The position numbers were made by a program, and so were the translations under genes. Source: Dethiobacter sp. (GTDB lineage: Bacteria; Bacillota; Dethiobacteria; DTU022). Taken from it: DNA of 8,568 bases. How positions within the stretch are numbered: the first letter of the stretch is position 1; each line of letters starts with the position of its first letter. Positions 1 to 5,401 of the stretch are shown here, in pieces. The stretch lies in NCBI GenBank assembly GCA_018333405.1, contig JAGXSR010000192.1, positions 1 through 8,568 of the forward strand, in the 5' to 3' direction. The notes below the pieces were generated by a model, which was given only the letters and a program-made list of their open reading frames with translations, was not told the DNA's origin and did not search any database.

Positions 1-50
1 GCTACCCTGTTCTCAAAAGGCTTAATCTCCTTAGGAATACCAACAATCAT
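1..50 (-). CDS. ald: Alanine dehydrogenase, N-terminal fragment (cut by window edge)
   Basis: Reading the minus strand from the ATG at 50-48 gives MIVGIPKEIKPFENRV and then two bases of an Ala codon at the edge. This matches the highly conserved start of L-alanine dehydrogenases (MIVGIPKEIK..E.RVA), cytoplasmic NAD-dependent enzymes that interconvert L-alanine and pyruvate plus ammonia. An AGGGAGTGA ribosome binding site lies about 9 bases upstream and fixes the start. Only 16 of the family's roughly 370 residues are visible, and NAD(P) transhydrogenase alpha subunits begin in a related way, so the call rests on this signature and on the neighbouring alr. It lies 94 bases downstream of alr on the same strand, so co-transcription is plausible. 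A TATTAT hexamer (complement of 94-99) could be a -10 box for ald alone, but I see no good -35. Confidence 0.8.
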   Translation of the reverse strand, partial: MIVGIPKEIKPFENRV

Positions 51-144
51 TTTTAATCACTCCCTGTTCAGATTTAGAAATAGTGGAGAGGGGATAATAT
101 GCCGTTCGTAATAACACACTGTCTATAGATCATGGCGCCAGGAA

Positions 145-1293
145 TTACCCCTCCCTCTCTGTACGCAGATAAAAGCGGGGGACTCTTTTGCCGACGGCAC
201 ACAGCAGCTCGTAGCTGATTGTCCCGATTGCTTCAGCCGCTTCGGCCACGGTAATTTGGTGGTTGCCCTGGCGGCCGTAGATGACTACTTCATCGCCGCG
301 GGTAACTCCGGACACCCCGGTTACATCGATTGTAATCTGGTCCATGCTGACCCGGCCAACCACCGGCGCAAATTCTCCCCGCACCAATACCCGGGCGTTA
401 TTGGAAAACCGGCGGGAATAGCCGTCGGCATAGCCGATCGGTACCGTGGCAATCAGAGCCTGTGTAGCGGCTCTATACGTATATCCGTAGCCGATCGGAG
501 TTCCCGGCGGAACTTCTTTCAGAAAGACAATTCTGCTTTTCAGAGATAAAGCCGGCCGCAAACTGACCGCAGCTCCCTGCAGGCAGGAAGAAGGATAGCA
601 CCCATAAAGAGAGATGCCTAAGCGAATCATATCGTAACGAGCCTCAGGATAAGCGATGGCGGCAGCGCTGTTGGCGGCATGGCGCAGCGGTATAGGCAAG
701 CCCCGTCTCCGGCAGTGCTCCAGCATACGGTTAAAAGATCTAAGCTGATGGTCGGTAAAATCACGGCCGGCTTCGTCGGCAGCCGCAAAATGGGTAAACA
801 ACCCTTCCAGCTTCAGACCCGGCATTTCGGCTGCCGCGGCAATTAAATCTACCGCCTCAACCGAAGAAAGACCCACCCGGCCCATACCTGTATCTACTTC
901 AATATGGACAGGCAATTGCTCTCCCCGGCCGAGAAGTCGTTCACTATAGGCTTTGGCCGTATCCAGGTCCAGGATGGAAGGGGTGAGGCAGTATTCCTGC
1001 AGAAGCGGCAACACATTCGGATCGGAGTAACCAAAAACTAAAACCGGAGCGGCAATCCCGGCCTGGCGCAGCTGAACACCTTCTTCCGGCAAAGCGACAG
1101 CCAGCTGTGAAGCGCCAGCCTCCAAAGCAGCCCGGGCTGTTTCCACAGCCCCGTGCCCGTAGGCGTCGGCCTTGACCACCGCCATGATCTGGGTCTGCAG
1201 GCCGAGGTGGCGCCGAAATTGGGCTACGTTATGAGCAATGCAATTCAAGTCAATCTCCGCCCAAGTCGGGCGCGCCGGCTCAAGACCGTTCAT
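145..1293 (-). CDS. alr: Alanine racemase
   Basis: This is a cytoplasmic PLP enzyme that converts L-alanine to D-alanine for peptidoglycan; 382 residues is normal for the family. The N-terminal TIM barrel carries the PLP lysine K41 in AVVKADAYGHG. DTGMGRVG (134-141), HAANSAA (205-211) and RLGISLYG (224-231) follow. The C-terminal beta domain has the second catalytic base Y269 in IGYGYTY, the IGYADG motif (286-291) and the substrate-binding SMDQ (316-319). E132 occupies the position of the carbamylated lysine of the Geobacillus enzyme (K129, in HLKVDTGMGR). The ATG at 1293 is the only reasonable start: the in-frame upstream codons reach a TAA without another ATG, GTG or TTG. No clear Shine-Dalgarno precedes it, but a 16-codon ORF overlaps it by ATGA, which suggests coupled translation. 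ald follows downstream. Confidence 0.96.
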   Translation of the reverse strand: MNGLEPARPTWAEIDLNCIAHNVAQFRRHLGLQTQIMAVVKADAYGHGAVETARAALEAGASQLAVALPEEGVQLRQAGIAAPVLVFGYSDPNVLPLLQEYCLTPSILDLDTAKAYSERLLGRGEQLPVHIEVDTGMGRVGLSSVEAVDLIAAAAEMPGLKLEGLFTHFAAADEAGRDFTDHQLRSFNRMLEHCRRRGLPIPLRHAANSAAAIAYPEARYDMIRLGISLYGCYPSSCLQGAAVSLRPALSLKSRIVFLKEVPPGTPIGYGYTYRAATQALIATVPIGYADGYSRRFSNNARVLVRGEFAPVVGRVSMDQITIDVTGVSGVTRGDEVVIYGRQGNHQITVAEAAEAIGTISYELLCAVGKRVPRFYLRTEREG

Positions 1294-1340
1294 CGCTGCA
1301 CCGGTGGGAAGGCCTGTCCTGTTAGCAGTCGGTTAAACAT
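1290..1340 (-). CDS. Possible 16-residue leader ORF overlapping alr
   Basis: The ATG at 1340-1338 opens a 16-codon frame (MFNRLLTGQAFPPVQR) whose TGA overlaps the alr ATG as ATGA. An AGGAAGG stretch lies about 12 bases upstream, whereas alr has no recognisable ribosome binding site of its own. The arrangement fits translational coupling, with ribosomes ending the short ORF restarting on alr. The peptide resembles nothing I recognise and shows no run of a regulatory amino acid, so attenuation by codon content is not indicated. ORFs this short arise by chance, and no conservation can be tested here. Confidence 0.25.
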   Translation of the reverse strand: MFNRLLTGQAFPPVQR

Positions 1341-1399
1341 TGGTCTTACCGTCCTTCCTGACTCGCCTGCAGGGGGACATTCCGCATTGGACTTTCCCC

Positions 1400-1419
1400 G
1401 CCAGGGGTGTGCCCCTGGC
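1400..1419. other. GC-rich hairpin in the alr leader
   Basis: GCCAGGGG and CCCCTGGC form a perfect 8-bp stem around a 4-base loop. On the plus strand it is followed by a T-rich stretch (CCTTTAATTTATTTATT), so it looks like an intrinsic terminator in that direction, although no plus-strand gene ends nearby. On the minus strand it would lie in the 5' leader of alr, about 110 bases before the start codon, with no U-tract after it. It could block antisense transcription, stabilise the alr mRNA, or be part of a control element. The function is not settled by the sequence. Confidence 0.5.
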
Positions 1420-1434
1420 CCTTTAATTTATTTA

Positions 1435-1461
1435 TTCGCTTAATCTATCGACATCTCCTGC
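1435..1461 (-). repeat. Minus-strand copy of GCAGGA-N16/17-CGAA motif
   Basis: On the minus strand GCAGGA (1461-1456) is followed 17 bases later by CGAA (1438-1435) and then an AT-rich TAAATAAAT stretch. The plus-strand copy beginning at 1511 has the same order: GCAGGA, 16 bases, CGAA, then TTAAATATA. The match covers only short blocks, so a shared origin is an inference. Confidence 0.3.
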
Positions 1462-1501
1462 CTGATGCTCTTAAAGCAGCAGGATCACACAAAAATTTCC
1501 G

Positions 1502-1524
1502 CTTGATCCGGCAGGAAAAATAAC
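1502..1524 (+). repeat. 23-bp direct repeat, copy 1
   Basis: This is identical over 23 bases to 1560-1582, with starts 58 bases apart. The unit contains TTGATCCGG followed by CAGGAAAAATAAC. It lies about 130 bases upstream of the bacterioferritin start. Possible roles are a paired regulator-binding site or a local duplication. Confidence 0.75.
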
Positions 1525-1559
1525 GCTATACCCGAAGTTAAATATACCGGATAAAGCCT

Positions 1560-1582
1560 CTTGATCCGGCAGGAAAAATAAC
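1560..1582 (+). repeat. 23-bp direct repeat, copy 2
   Basis: This is the second exact copy of the 1502-1524 unit, ending about 70 bases before the bacterioferritin ATG. Sequence after the two copies diverges at once, so the duplication is limited to the unit itself. Confidence 0.75.
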
Positions 1583-1652
1583 ACTTGCGGCTTCCGGCAA
1601 GCATCCGGCCGGACTGAAACAGAGGGCAAATCAGAAAGGAGTGTATAAGGCG

Positions 1653-2120
1653 ATGAAGGGCGATCGGAAACTGATTGATGTGTTAAATTCGCTTTTGGCG
1701 GATGAGTTGAGCGCTATTAACCAGTACATGGTCCACTCTGAAATGTGTGCCAACTGGGGTTACGGGAAATTGCATACGCGGATAGAAAAACGGGCCATAG
1801 AGGAGATGAAGCATGCGGAAAAACTTATAGCCCGGATACTCTTTCTCGAAGGAGAGCCGAATGTCTCCCGTTTAAAAGAGATAAACATCGGAAACAATAT
1901 CGAAAAGCAGCTCACCCACGACCACGCGGCAGAGGCAGGGGCGGTTGAGGCATATAATGCGGCTATCGTCCTGGCCGGAGAAGTAAGGGATTTCGCCACC
2001 CGGGAGCTGCTTGAACATATTTTAAGCGATGAAGACCAGCATATCGACAGCATCGAAGAGCTGCAAGATCAGATCGGGCATATGACTTTGCCAATCTTCC
2101 TGACCACACAGGTAGGATAG
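1653..2120 (+). CDS. bfr: Bacterioferritin
   Basis: This 155-residue four-helix-bundle protein is a subunit of the 24-mer cytoplasmic shell that oxidises and stores iron. All di-iron ferroxidase ligands stand at the canonical positions: E18, E51, H54, E94, E127 and H130. Y25 is also present. M52, the axial haem ligand at the subunit dimer interface, is conserved within EEMKHAE, which separates it from non-haem ferritins. ILFLEGEPN (62-70) is a typical family motif. I chose the ATG at 1653 because AAAGGAG (1635-1641) lies 11 bases upstream; the GTG at 1641, four codons earlier, overlaps that site and is unlikely to be used. The C-terminus (after about 142) is ordinary in length. The gene is divergent from alr, convergent with the aminotransferase, and appears monocistronic. 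No Fur or PerR box was recognised. Confidence 0.96.
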   Translation: MKGDRKLIDVLNSLLADELSAINQYMVHSEMCANWGYGKLHTRIEKRAIEEMKHAEKLIARILFLEGEPNVSRLKEINIGNNIEKQLTHDHAAEAGAVEAYNAAIVLAGEVRDFATRELLEHILSDEDQHIDSIEELQDQIGHMTLPIFLTTQVG

Positions 2121-2126
2121 CATAGA

Positions 2127-2143
2127 GGCGGCTTATCGCCGCC
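2127..2143 (+). terminator. Hairpin just after bacterioferritin (weak terminator)
   Basis: GGCGGC and GCCGCC form a 6-bp all-GC stem around a TTATC loop, beginning 7 bases after the bfr stop codon. No U-tract follows, so on its own it is a poor intrinsic terminator; it may protect the mRNA 3' end or act with the hairpin at 2235-2255. Confidence 0.35.
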
Positions 2144-2234
2144 GGCCCTCCCCTGCCTCTGCACTAACCGATCCGGCCTGTGGCGGTTCGCCGGAATGTA
2201 TATATATCTTCTATTGTAACTACTCTGAAAATGC

Positions 2235-2255
2235 GGGCGAGGCGCCGCCTCGCCC
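2235..2255. terminator. Hairpin between convergent genes, possible bidirectional terminator
   Basis: GGGCGAGGC and GCCTCGCCC make a perfect 9-bp stem with a 3-base loop. It touches the aminotransferase stop codon (2258-2256); on the minus strand it is followed by GCATTTTCAG, and on the plus strand by CTATCTATTTTGTAT. Both tails are only moderately T-rich. Its position between two convergent genes fits a shared terminator for the aminotransferase and bacterioferritin. Confidence 0.55.
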
Positions 2256-3371
2256 CTATCTATTTTGTATAAATTGCTCCAGCAGGGCCAGCCCTTCGGC
2301 AAAGTTCTTCCGGCCTAATCCTATCCGGAAGTAATTACCCGGGAAATCAAAAACCTCCCCGGGCAGCAACATGACGTTTTTATCCTTCACCAGCTCAAGG
2401 CAAAACTGATCCACCGCATGATCAGCCCGCAAGCAGGGGAAGGCTGTAGATCCGCCCCGGGGTTCCAGCCATTGAAACATCTGCTCATGCCTGGAAAAGA
2501 GCTCTCGCGCTTGCTTAAGATTCTCCAAAATAAGGGCTAACTTCTCCCGGACAATCTGCGCTTTGGCCCGGAGAGCGATAATCCCTAAGATTTCGCTGGG
2601 AGCGCTTCCGCAGATCGAAGTATAGTCTTTCATCAAAACAAACTTTTGCCTTGCCGACTCGTCCCGGGTAGCCAGCCAGCCGAGACGCAGGCCCGGCAAA
2701 CCAAAAGACTTAGACAGACCGCCCAGGGAGATTGCCCGGTGATAGCAGTCGGCGGCGGCGGGCAGCCGATCGGACGGATCATGCTCCAACAGGCGGTAAA
2801 TCTCGTCGGAGAATAGATAAACGTCTTTTTCTTCCGCCAGGGCCAGCAGATCCAGGAATGCCTTTCGATCCGGCAGAAAACCCGTGGGGTTGTGCGGAAA
2901 ATTGACAATGACCATGCGGGTGCGGGGTGTAAACGCCGCTTTTAAGTGCTCCGGATCCAACTGCCATCTTCCTTCCCGCACGGTGAGCGGCCAGCTCACC
3001 ACCCGGCAGCCAAGAGCTCTGGGAATTTCCCGCAGGGACTGGTAAGAGGGCTCCAGGACAATCACTTCATCGCCTGCCTCCAGGAGCGACTGCATGGCGA
3101 TGAAGATCCCTTCTTCAGGGTTAACGATCAGCATGTCGCGGGCGGTAAGTTCCCGGTAAAAGGCGGCGGCCTCATCCCGCAGAAGCGGATGGCCGGACGA
3201 CTCGGTATACCCCAACTTCAGGTTATGCCACAACTCCATGCACTCCTGATCGGCCAGCGCCAACAGCTCCTGCATGGAAAGACTTTCGCAGTCCGAAGGA
3301 CTTAGCAGATAGCGCACACTGAATTCGTAGCGGGCAAAATAACGCTCTAATTTAAATTCGCGGTAGTTCAT
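2256..3371 (-). CDS. Class I/II (fold type I) PLP-dependent aminotransferase, substrate unknown
   Basis: This 371-residue soluble enzyme has the full fold-type-I aminotransferase signature: NFPHNPTG (157-164, with N161), the PLP-contacting D189 and Y192 in SDEIY, the Schiff-base lysine K221 in GGLSKSFGLPGLRLGW, R229, and the substrate-carboxylate arginine R349 in YFRIGLG. It should transfer an amino group between an amino acid and a 2-oxoacid. The N-terminus (FKLERYFARYEF, then LSPSDCESLSMQELLALAD) is unlike AspC or HisC and resembles the branch that includes capreomycidine-synthase-like enzymes, but I cannot name the substrate. The ATG at 3371 follows AAAGGAG by 6 bases. A longer in-frame reading up to 3494 crosses a palindromic repeat and is not believable. 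The gene is divergent from the PucR regulator, so common control is plausible. Confidence 0.9.
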   Translation of the reverse strand: MNYREFKLERYFARYEFSVRYLLSPSDCESLSMQELLALADQECMELWHNLKLGYTESSGHPLLRDEAAAFYRELTARDMLIVNPEEGIFIAMQSLLEAGDEVIVLEPSYQSLREIPRALGCRVVSWPLTVREGRWQLDPEHLKAAFTPRTRMVIVNFPHNPTGFLPDRKAFLDLLALAEEKDVYLFSDEIYRLLEHDPSDRLPAAADCYHRAISLGGLSKSFGLPGLRLGWLATRDESARQKFVLMKDYTSICGSAPSEILGIIALRAKAQIVREKLALILENLKQARELFSRHEQMFQWLEPRGGSTAFPCLRADHAVDQFCLELVKDKNVMLLPGEVFDFPGNYFRIGLGRKNFAEGLALLEQFIQNR

Positions 3372-3397
3372 CTCGTTCTCCTTTAATATATTCGATA

Positions 3398-3444
3398 ACC
3401 ATCCCCCTGCGGGACGCCATCGGAAGGATGAAAATGTTCCTTCA
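3398..3444 (+). repeat. Dispersed structured repeat, copy A
   Basis: About 47 bases here match the complement of 5352-5398. The copies share ACCAT at one end, CGCC-TC in the middle, a 14-base identical core (GAAGGATGAAAATG at 3423-3436) and a CCTTCA end. Each has a different small palindrome at the same internal place (CCCTGCGGG here), and GAAGGA/TCCTTC can pair across the core. It lies in the leader of the aminotransferase gene, between it and the PucR gene. Confidence 0.6.
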
Positions 3445-3467
3445 CCCCTCTCCCGGAGGGAGAGGGG
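3445..3467. repeat. Perfect palindromic repeat, CCCCTCTCCC type
   Basis: CCCCTCTCCC and GGGAGAGGGG form a perfect 10-bp stem around GGA. This kind of pyrimidine-rich/purine-rich palindrome recurs between genes in many bacterial genomes, and its spurious translation (PLSLRERGEG) is a familiar wrong N-terminus. Here it immediately adjoins repeat copy A in the aminotransferase/PucR divergent region. It could act as a transcription or mRNA-stability element towards the aminotransferase, but no U-tract follows on either strand. Confidence 0.7.
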
Positions 3468-3590
3468 ATTTACAGGGTAGAATAATAATAACACAAGAAA
3501 CGCAATAAGGCACGGCGCCTTTCATGTGACAAACTGACGCGTTATTGGCGTAATTCTGCCACCGGGGAAGGTTATTTTTGCGGCTTTGTG

Positions 3591-3608
3591 GAATATAGCT
3601 GTATATTC
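3591..3608. promoter_or_regulatory. Candidate operator: GAATATA-N4-TATATTC dyad before the PucR gene
   Basis: GAATATAGCTGTATATTC is a perfect 7-bp inverted repeat with a 4-base spacer. It ends 3 bases before the GGGGGAG ribosome binding site of the PucR gene, where a bound protein would block transcription or translation. A single TATATTC half-site also occurs at 3387-3393, just before the aminotransferase ribosome binding site. Binding by the PucR protein (autoregulation plus control of the divergent gene) is inferred; the AT-rich half-site also occurs by chance inside wecB. Confidence 0.4.
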
Positions 3609-3627
3609 ATCGGGGGAGCCGGGGAGC

Positions 3628-5319
3628 ATGACCATTACTGTCCGTGAGGCTTTAAAGATCGGCCGCTTAGCAGAAGCTGAACTGCTGGCAGGCGCCGCCG
3701 GGCTGGACAATATGATCAAAACAGTGGATATTATTGATGTCCCGGACGCGGCGATCTGGTTTCGCCGGGATTCTCTCCTCTCCACTACTTTTTACGCGCT
3801 AAAGGACAACTTAAGCGCGCAGCTGCAAATCCTGGATGATATAGCCAAGTGCGGCGGCGCGGCGCTGGTTATTTTTTCGCCCGAGCGCTATATTTCAAAA
3901 ATAGATGAGCGGCTGGTTGAAAAAGCAGACGCCCTGAGCTTACCCTTGCTGCAAATGCCCGACTGCTCCTATATCGATGTGATCGTGCCCGTAATGAGCC
4001 GCATCCTGGACAGACAAGTGGAAGCTTTAGAATATGCCCATGAAGTGCATAACCGGATGACCAATTTTGTATTAAAAGGTAAAGGCTTGCAGGAGCTGAT
4101 TGGCTCCCTCTCCTCACTAATTGGCCATCCGGTGATCATGGTTGATGCAGAATTAATCCTGCTGAATTATGAAATGCTGCTTGGCGAACCGGCTACAACA
4201 CCGCTGATTGCTCACTTGAGAAAAAACCAGGGGTATCTGGAGCTGGCGGAGTGCTACCCACCCTTTATTATTGATATTATCGTCAAAGAGAAACGGCCGG
4301 TTTACCGCAACAACGTGCCGGGCGGCATGGATTTTCTCTTTCCCATTGTGGCCGGCGATACTTTTTATGGTGTCTTAATCGTCCCCGGGCTGGAGCGTGA
4401 GCTGGATCAGGCCAAAACGGTGGCGCTGGAAGCCGCTTCTGTCGCTATCGCTTTAAATACCCTCAAAGAGAGGGAAATTCACGAGGCTAAACGCAAAGAC
4501 GAACTGGACTTTTTTAACGAACTGTTACTGGGAAACCTCAAGAACCGGGAGCTGATTATCGCCCAAGCCAAACAGCTGGGCTTTGACATCGACGGACCGT
4601 ATTGCCTGATTCTGGCCGAGATAAATAAAGAAAGCGCTTTTTTCCGCACTGCGCTGGAAAAAAGTGGCGGGGCAATGAAGGAAAACCTGGAGAAAAAGCT
4701 GCAGCGGCAGCTGCGCACAGCGCTGGACATGGAGCATAATCAAAGTATCATGGCGGAAGCGCTGGGCAGCTTTATAGTGCTCTTACGGCTGCCGGAGAGG
4801 TGGACGGCTGAAGAAAGAGCTCAGAACAGCAAAAAACTGATGAAAAAGATCAAAAAAACTGTCCAGGCCAGAATGGAAGAGGTTCCGGTATGCATGACCA
4901 TGGGCGGGATTTACGATAACATTGAGCGCATCAGCGCCAGTTATATGCAGGCATGGGAAACAATGGATATAAGTAAAAAGCTGCTCCCTTCCGATTTTGC
5001 GGTAAGTTATTCCGATATGGAAGCCTACCACCTGGTAAAACGGTTTATGACCAGCTCCAGCGCCCTGAACCTGTACACACGCATCTATGATAAGCTATTA
5101 AAATATGATCGGGAAAAAAACGGTGAACTGGTCCACACCCTGGAGAAATATCTGGAATGCAACTATTCACGCACCCTAACCGCTCAAATGCTGCATATCC
5201 ACCGCAATACCCTGAATTACCGCCTGCAGAAAATAAACGAACTGCTCGGACAAGATGTGGATAAAATCAACGGTTTTCCGTTCCTTTTAGCTTCGATCGG
5301 CCGCAAACTTTCACCATAG
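3628..5319 (+). CDS. PucR-family transcriptional regulator
   Basis: This 563-residue cytoplasmic regulator has the complete family architecture. Residues 1-125 are the N-terminal PucR ligand-sensing domain (TVREALKIGRL, then a VDIIDVPD stretch). About 150-285 form a GAF-like region and 295-450 the CdaR GGDEF-like domain. About 500-557 form the C-terminal helix-turn-helix, with RTLTAQMLHIHRNTLNYRL at 515-533. PucR proteins sense small metabolites; relatives control purine, allantoin, glycerate, proline or alanine catabolism. In B. subtilis the PucR-type AdeR activates ald, which makes the nearby ald a candidate target. The ATG at 3628 has GGGGGAG nine bases upstream; an in-frame TTG at 3586 lies before the ribosome binding site and overlaps no such signal. 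The gene is divergent from the aminotransferase and has a dyad just upstream. The effector cannot be read from the sequence. Confidence 0.93.
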   Translation: MTITVREALKIGRLAEAELLAGAAGLDNMIKTVDIIDVPDAAIWFRRDSLLSTTFYALKDNLSAQLQILDDIAKCGGAALVIFSPERYISKIDERLVEKADALSLPLLQMPDCSYIDVIVPVMSRILDRQVEALEYAHEVHNRMTNFVLKGKGLQELIGSLSSLIGHPVIMVDAELILLNYEMLLGEPATTPLIAHLRKNQGYLELAECYPPFIIDIIVKEKRPVYRNNVPGGMDFLFPIVAGDTFYGVLIVPGLERELDQAKTVALEAASVAIALNTLKEREIHEAKRKDELDFFNELLLGNLKNRELIIAQAKQLGFDIDGPYCLILAEINKESAFFRTALEKSGGAMKENLEKKLQRQLRTALDMEHNQSIMAEALGSFIVLLRLPERWTAEERAQNSKKLMKKIKKTVQARMEEVPVCMTMGGIYDNIERISASYMQAWETMDISKKLLPSDFAVSYSDMEAYHLVKRFMTSSSALNLYTRIYDKLLKYDREKNGELVHTLEKYLECNYSRTLTAQMLHIHRNTLNYRLQKINELLGQDVDKINGFPFLLASIGRKLSP

Positions 5320-5351
5320 CAGACTTTGTCCCGCCAGGGTAAGAGCCGATA

Positions 5352-5398
5352 TGAAGGGCATTTTCATCCTTCTGACGGCGCCGCCATGGCGGCATGGT
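5352..5398 (-). repeat. Dispersed structured repeat, copy B (inverted relative to copy A)
   Basis: This is the complement of copy A (3398-3444), with the identical 14-base core at 5359-5372 and a perfect 14-base palindrome GCCGCCATGGCGGC at 5380-5393 where copy A has CCCTGCGGG. It begins 33 bases after the PucR stop codon and ends just before the stop of the DUF4870 gene, so it sits between convergent genes. The palindrome could serve as a weak terminator, but no U-tract follows. Confidence 0.6.
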
Positions 5399-5401
5399 AG
5401 T

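Larger units (their letters stand above)
1294..1652. other. Divergent intergenic region between alr and bacterioferritin
   Basis: These roughly 360 bases separate alr (leftward) from bacterioferritin (rightward). Apart from the tiny ORF at 1290-1340 I see no gene. The region holds a strong hairpin (1400-1419), a 23-bp direct repeat (1502-1524 and 1560-1582), an inverted GGATCA/TGATCC pair (1482-1487 and 1504-1509), and GCAGGA four times within about 115 bases, once on the minus strand. No T-box signature and no convincing Fur or PerR operator was found. TTGATC at 1503-1508 followed 18 bases later by TATACC is the best promoter-like pair towards bacterioferritin, but it is weak. Confidence 0.6.

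Noticed and set aside
256..549. Plus-strand open frame inside alr
   Set aside because: It is a mirror of the alr coding strand, with no ribosome binding site and no recognisable motifs.
1294..1420. T-box or other known riboswitch in the alr leader
   Set aside because: No GGGTGGNACCGCG-type T-box signature or other riboswitch core was recognisable; only a single hairpin is seen.
1153..1443. Plus-strand open frame across the alr start and its leader
   Set aside because: Most of it is antisense to alr, it ends just after the hairpin, and its translation resembles no protein family.
1502..1582. Two 23-base repeats separated by 35 bases, with CRISPR-like dimensions
   Set aside because: There are only two copies, no third copy at the expected 58-base spacing on either side, no repeat palindrome and no cas gene in the window.
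3372..3494. N-terminal extension of the aminotransferase by 41 residues
   Set aside because: It would run through a palindromic intergenic repeat, lacks a ribosome binding site, and the ATG at 3371 has AAAGGAG at ideal spacing.
3555..3571. Sigma-54-like TGGC...TGCC promoter before the PucR gene
   Set aside because: GG and GC are 9 bases apart here, not the required 10, and the pattern is better explained as a small chance inverted repeat.
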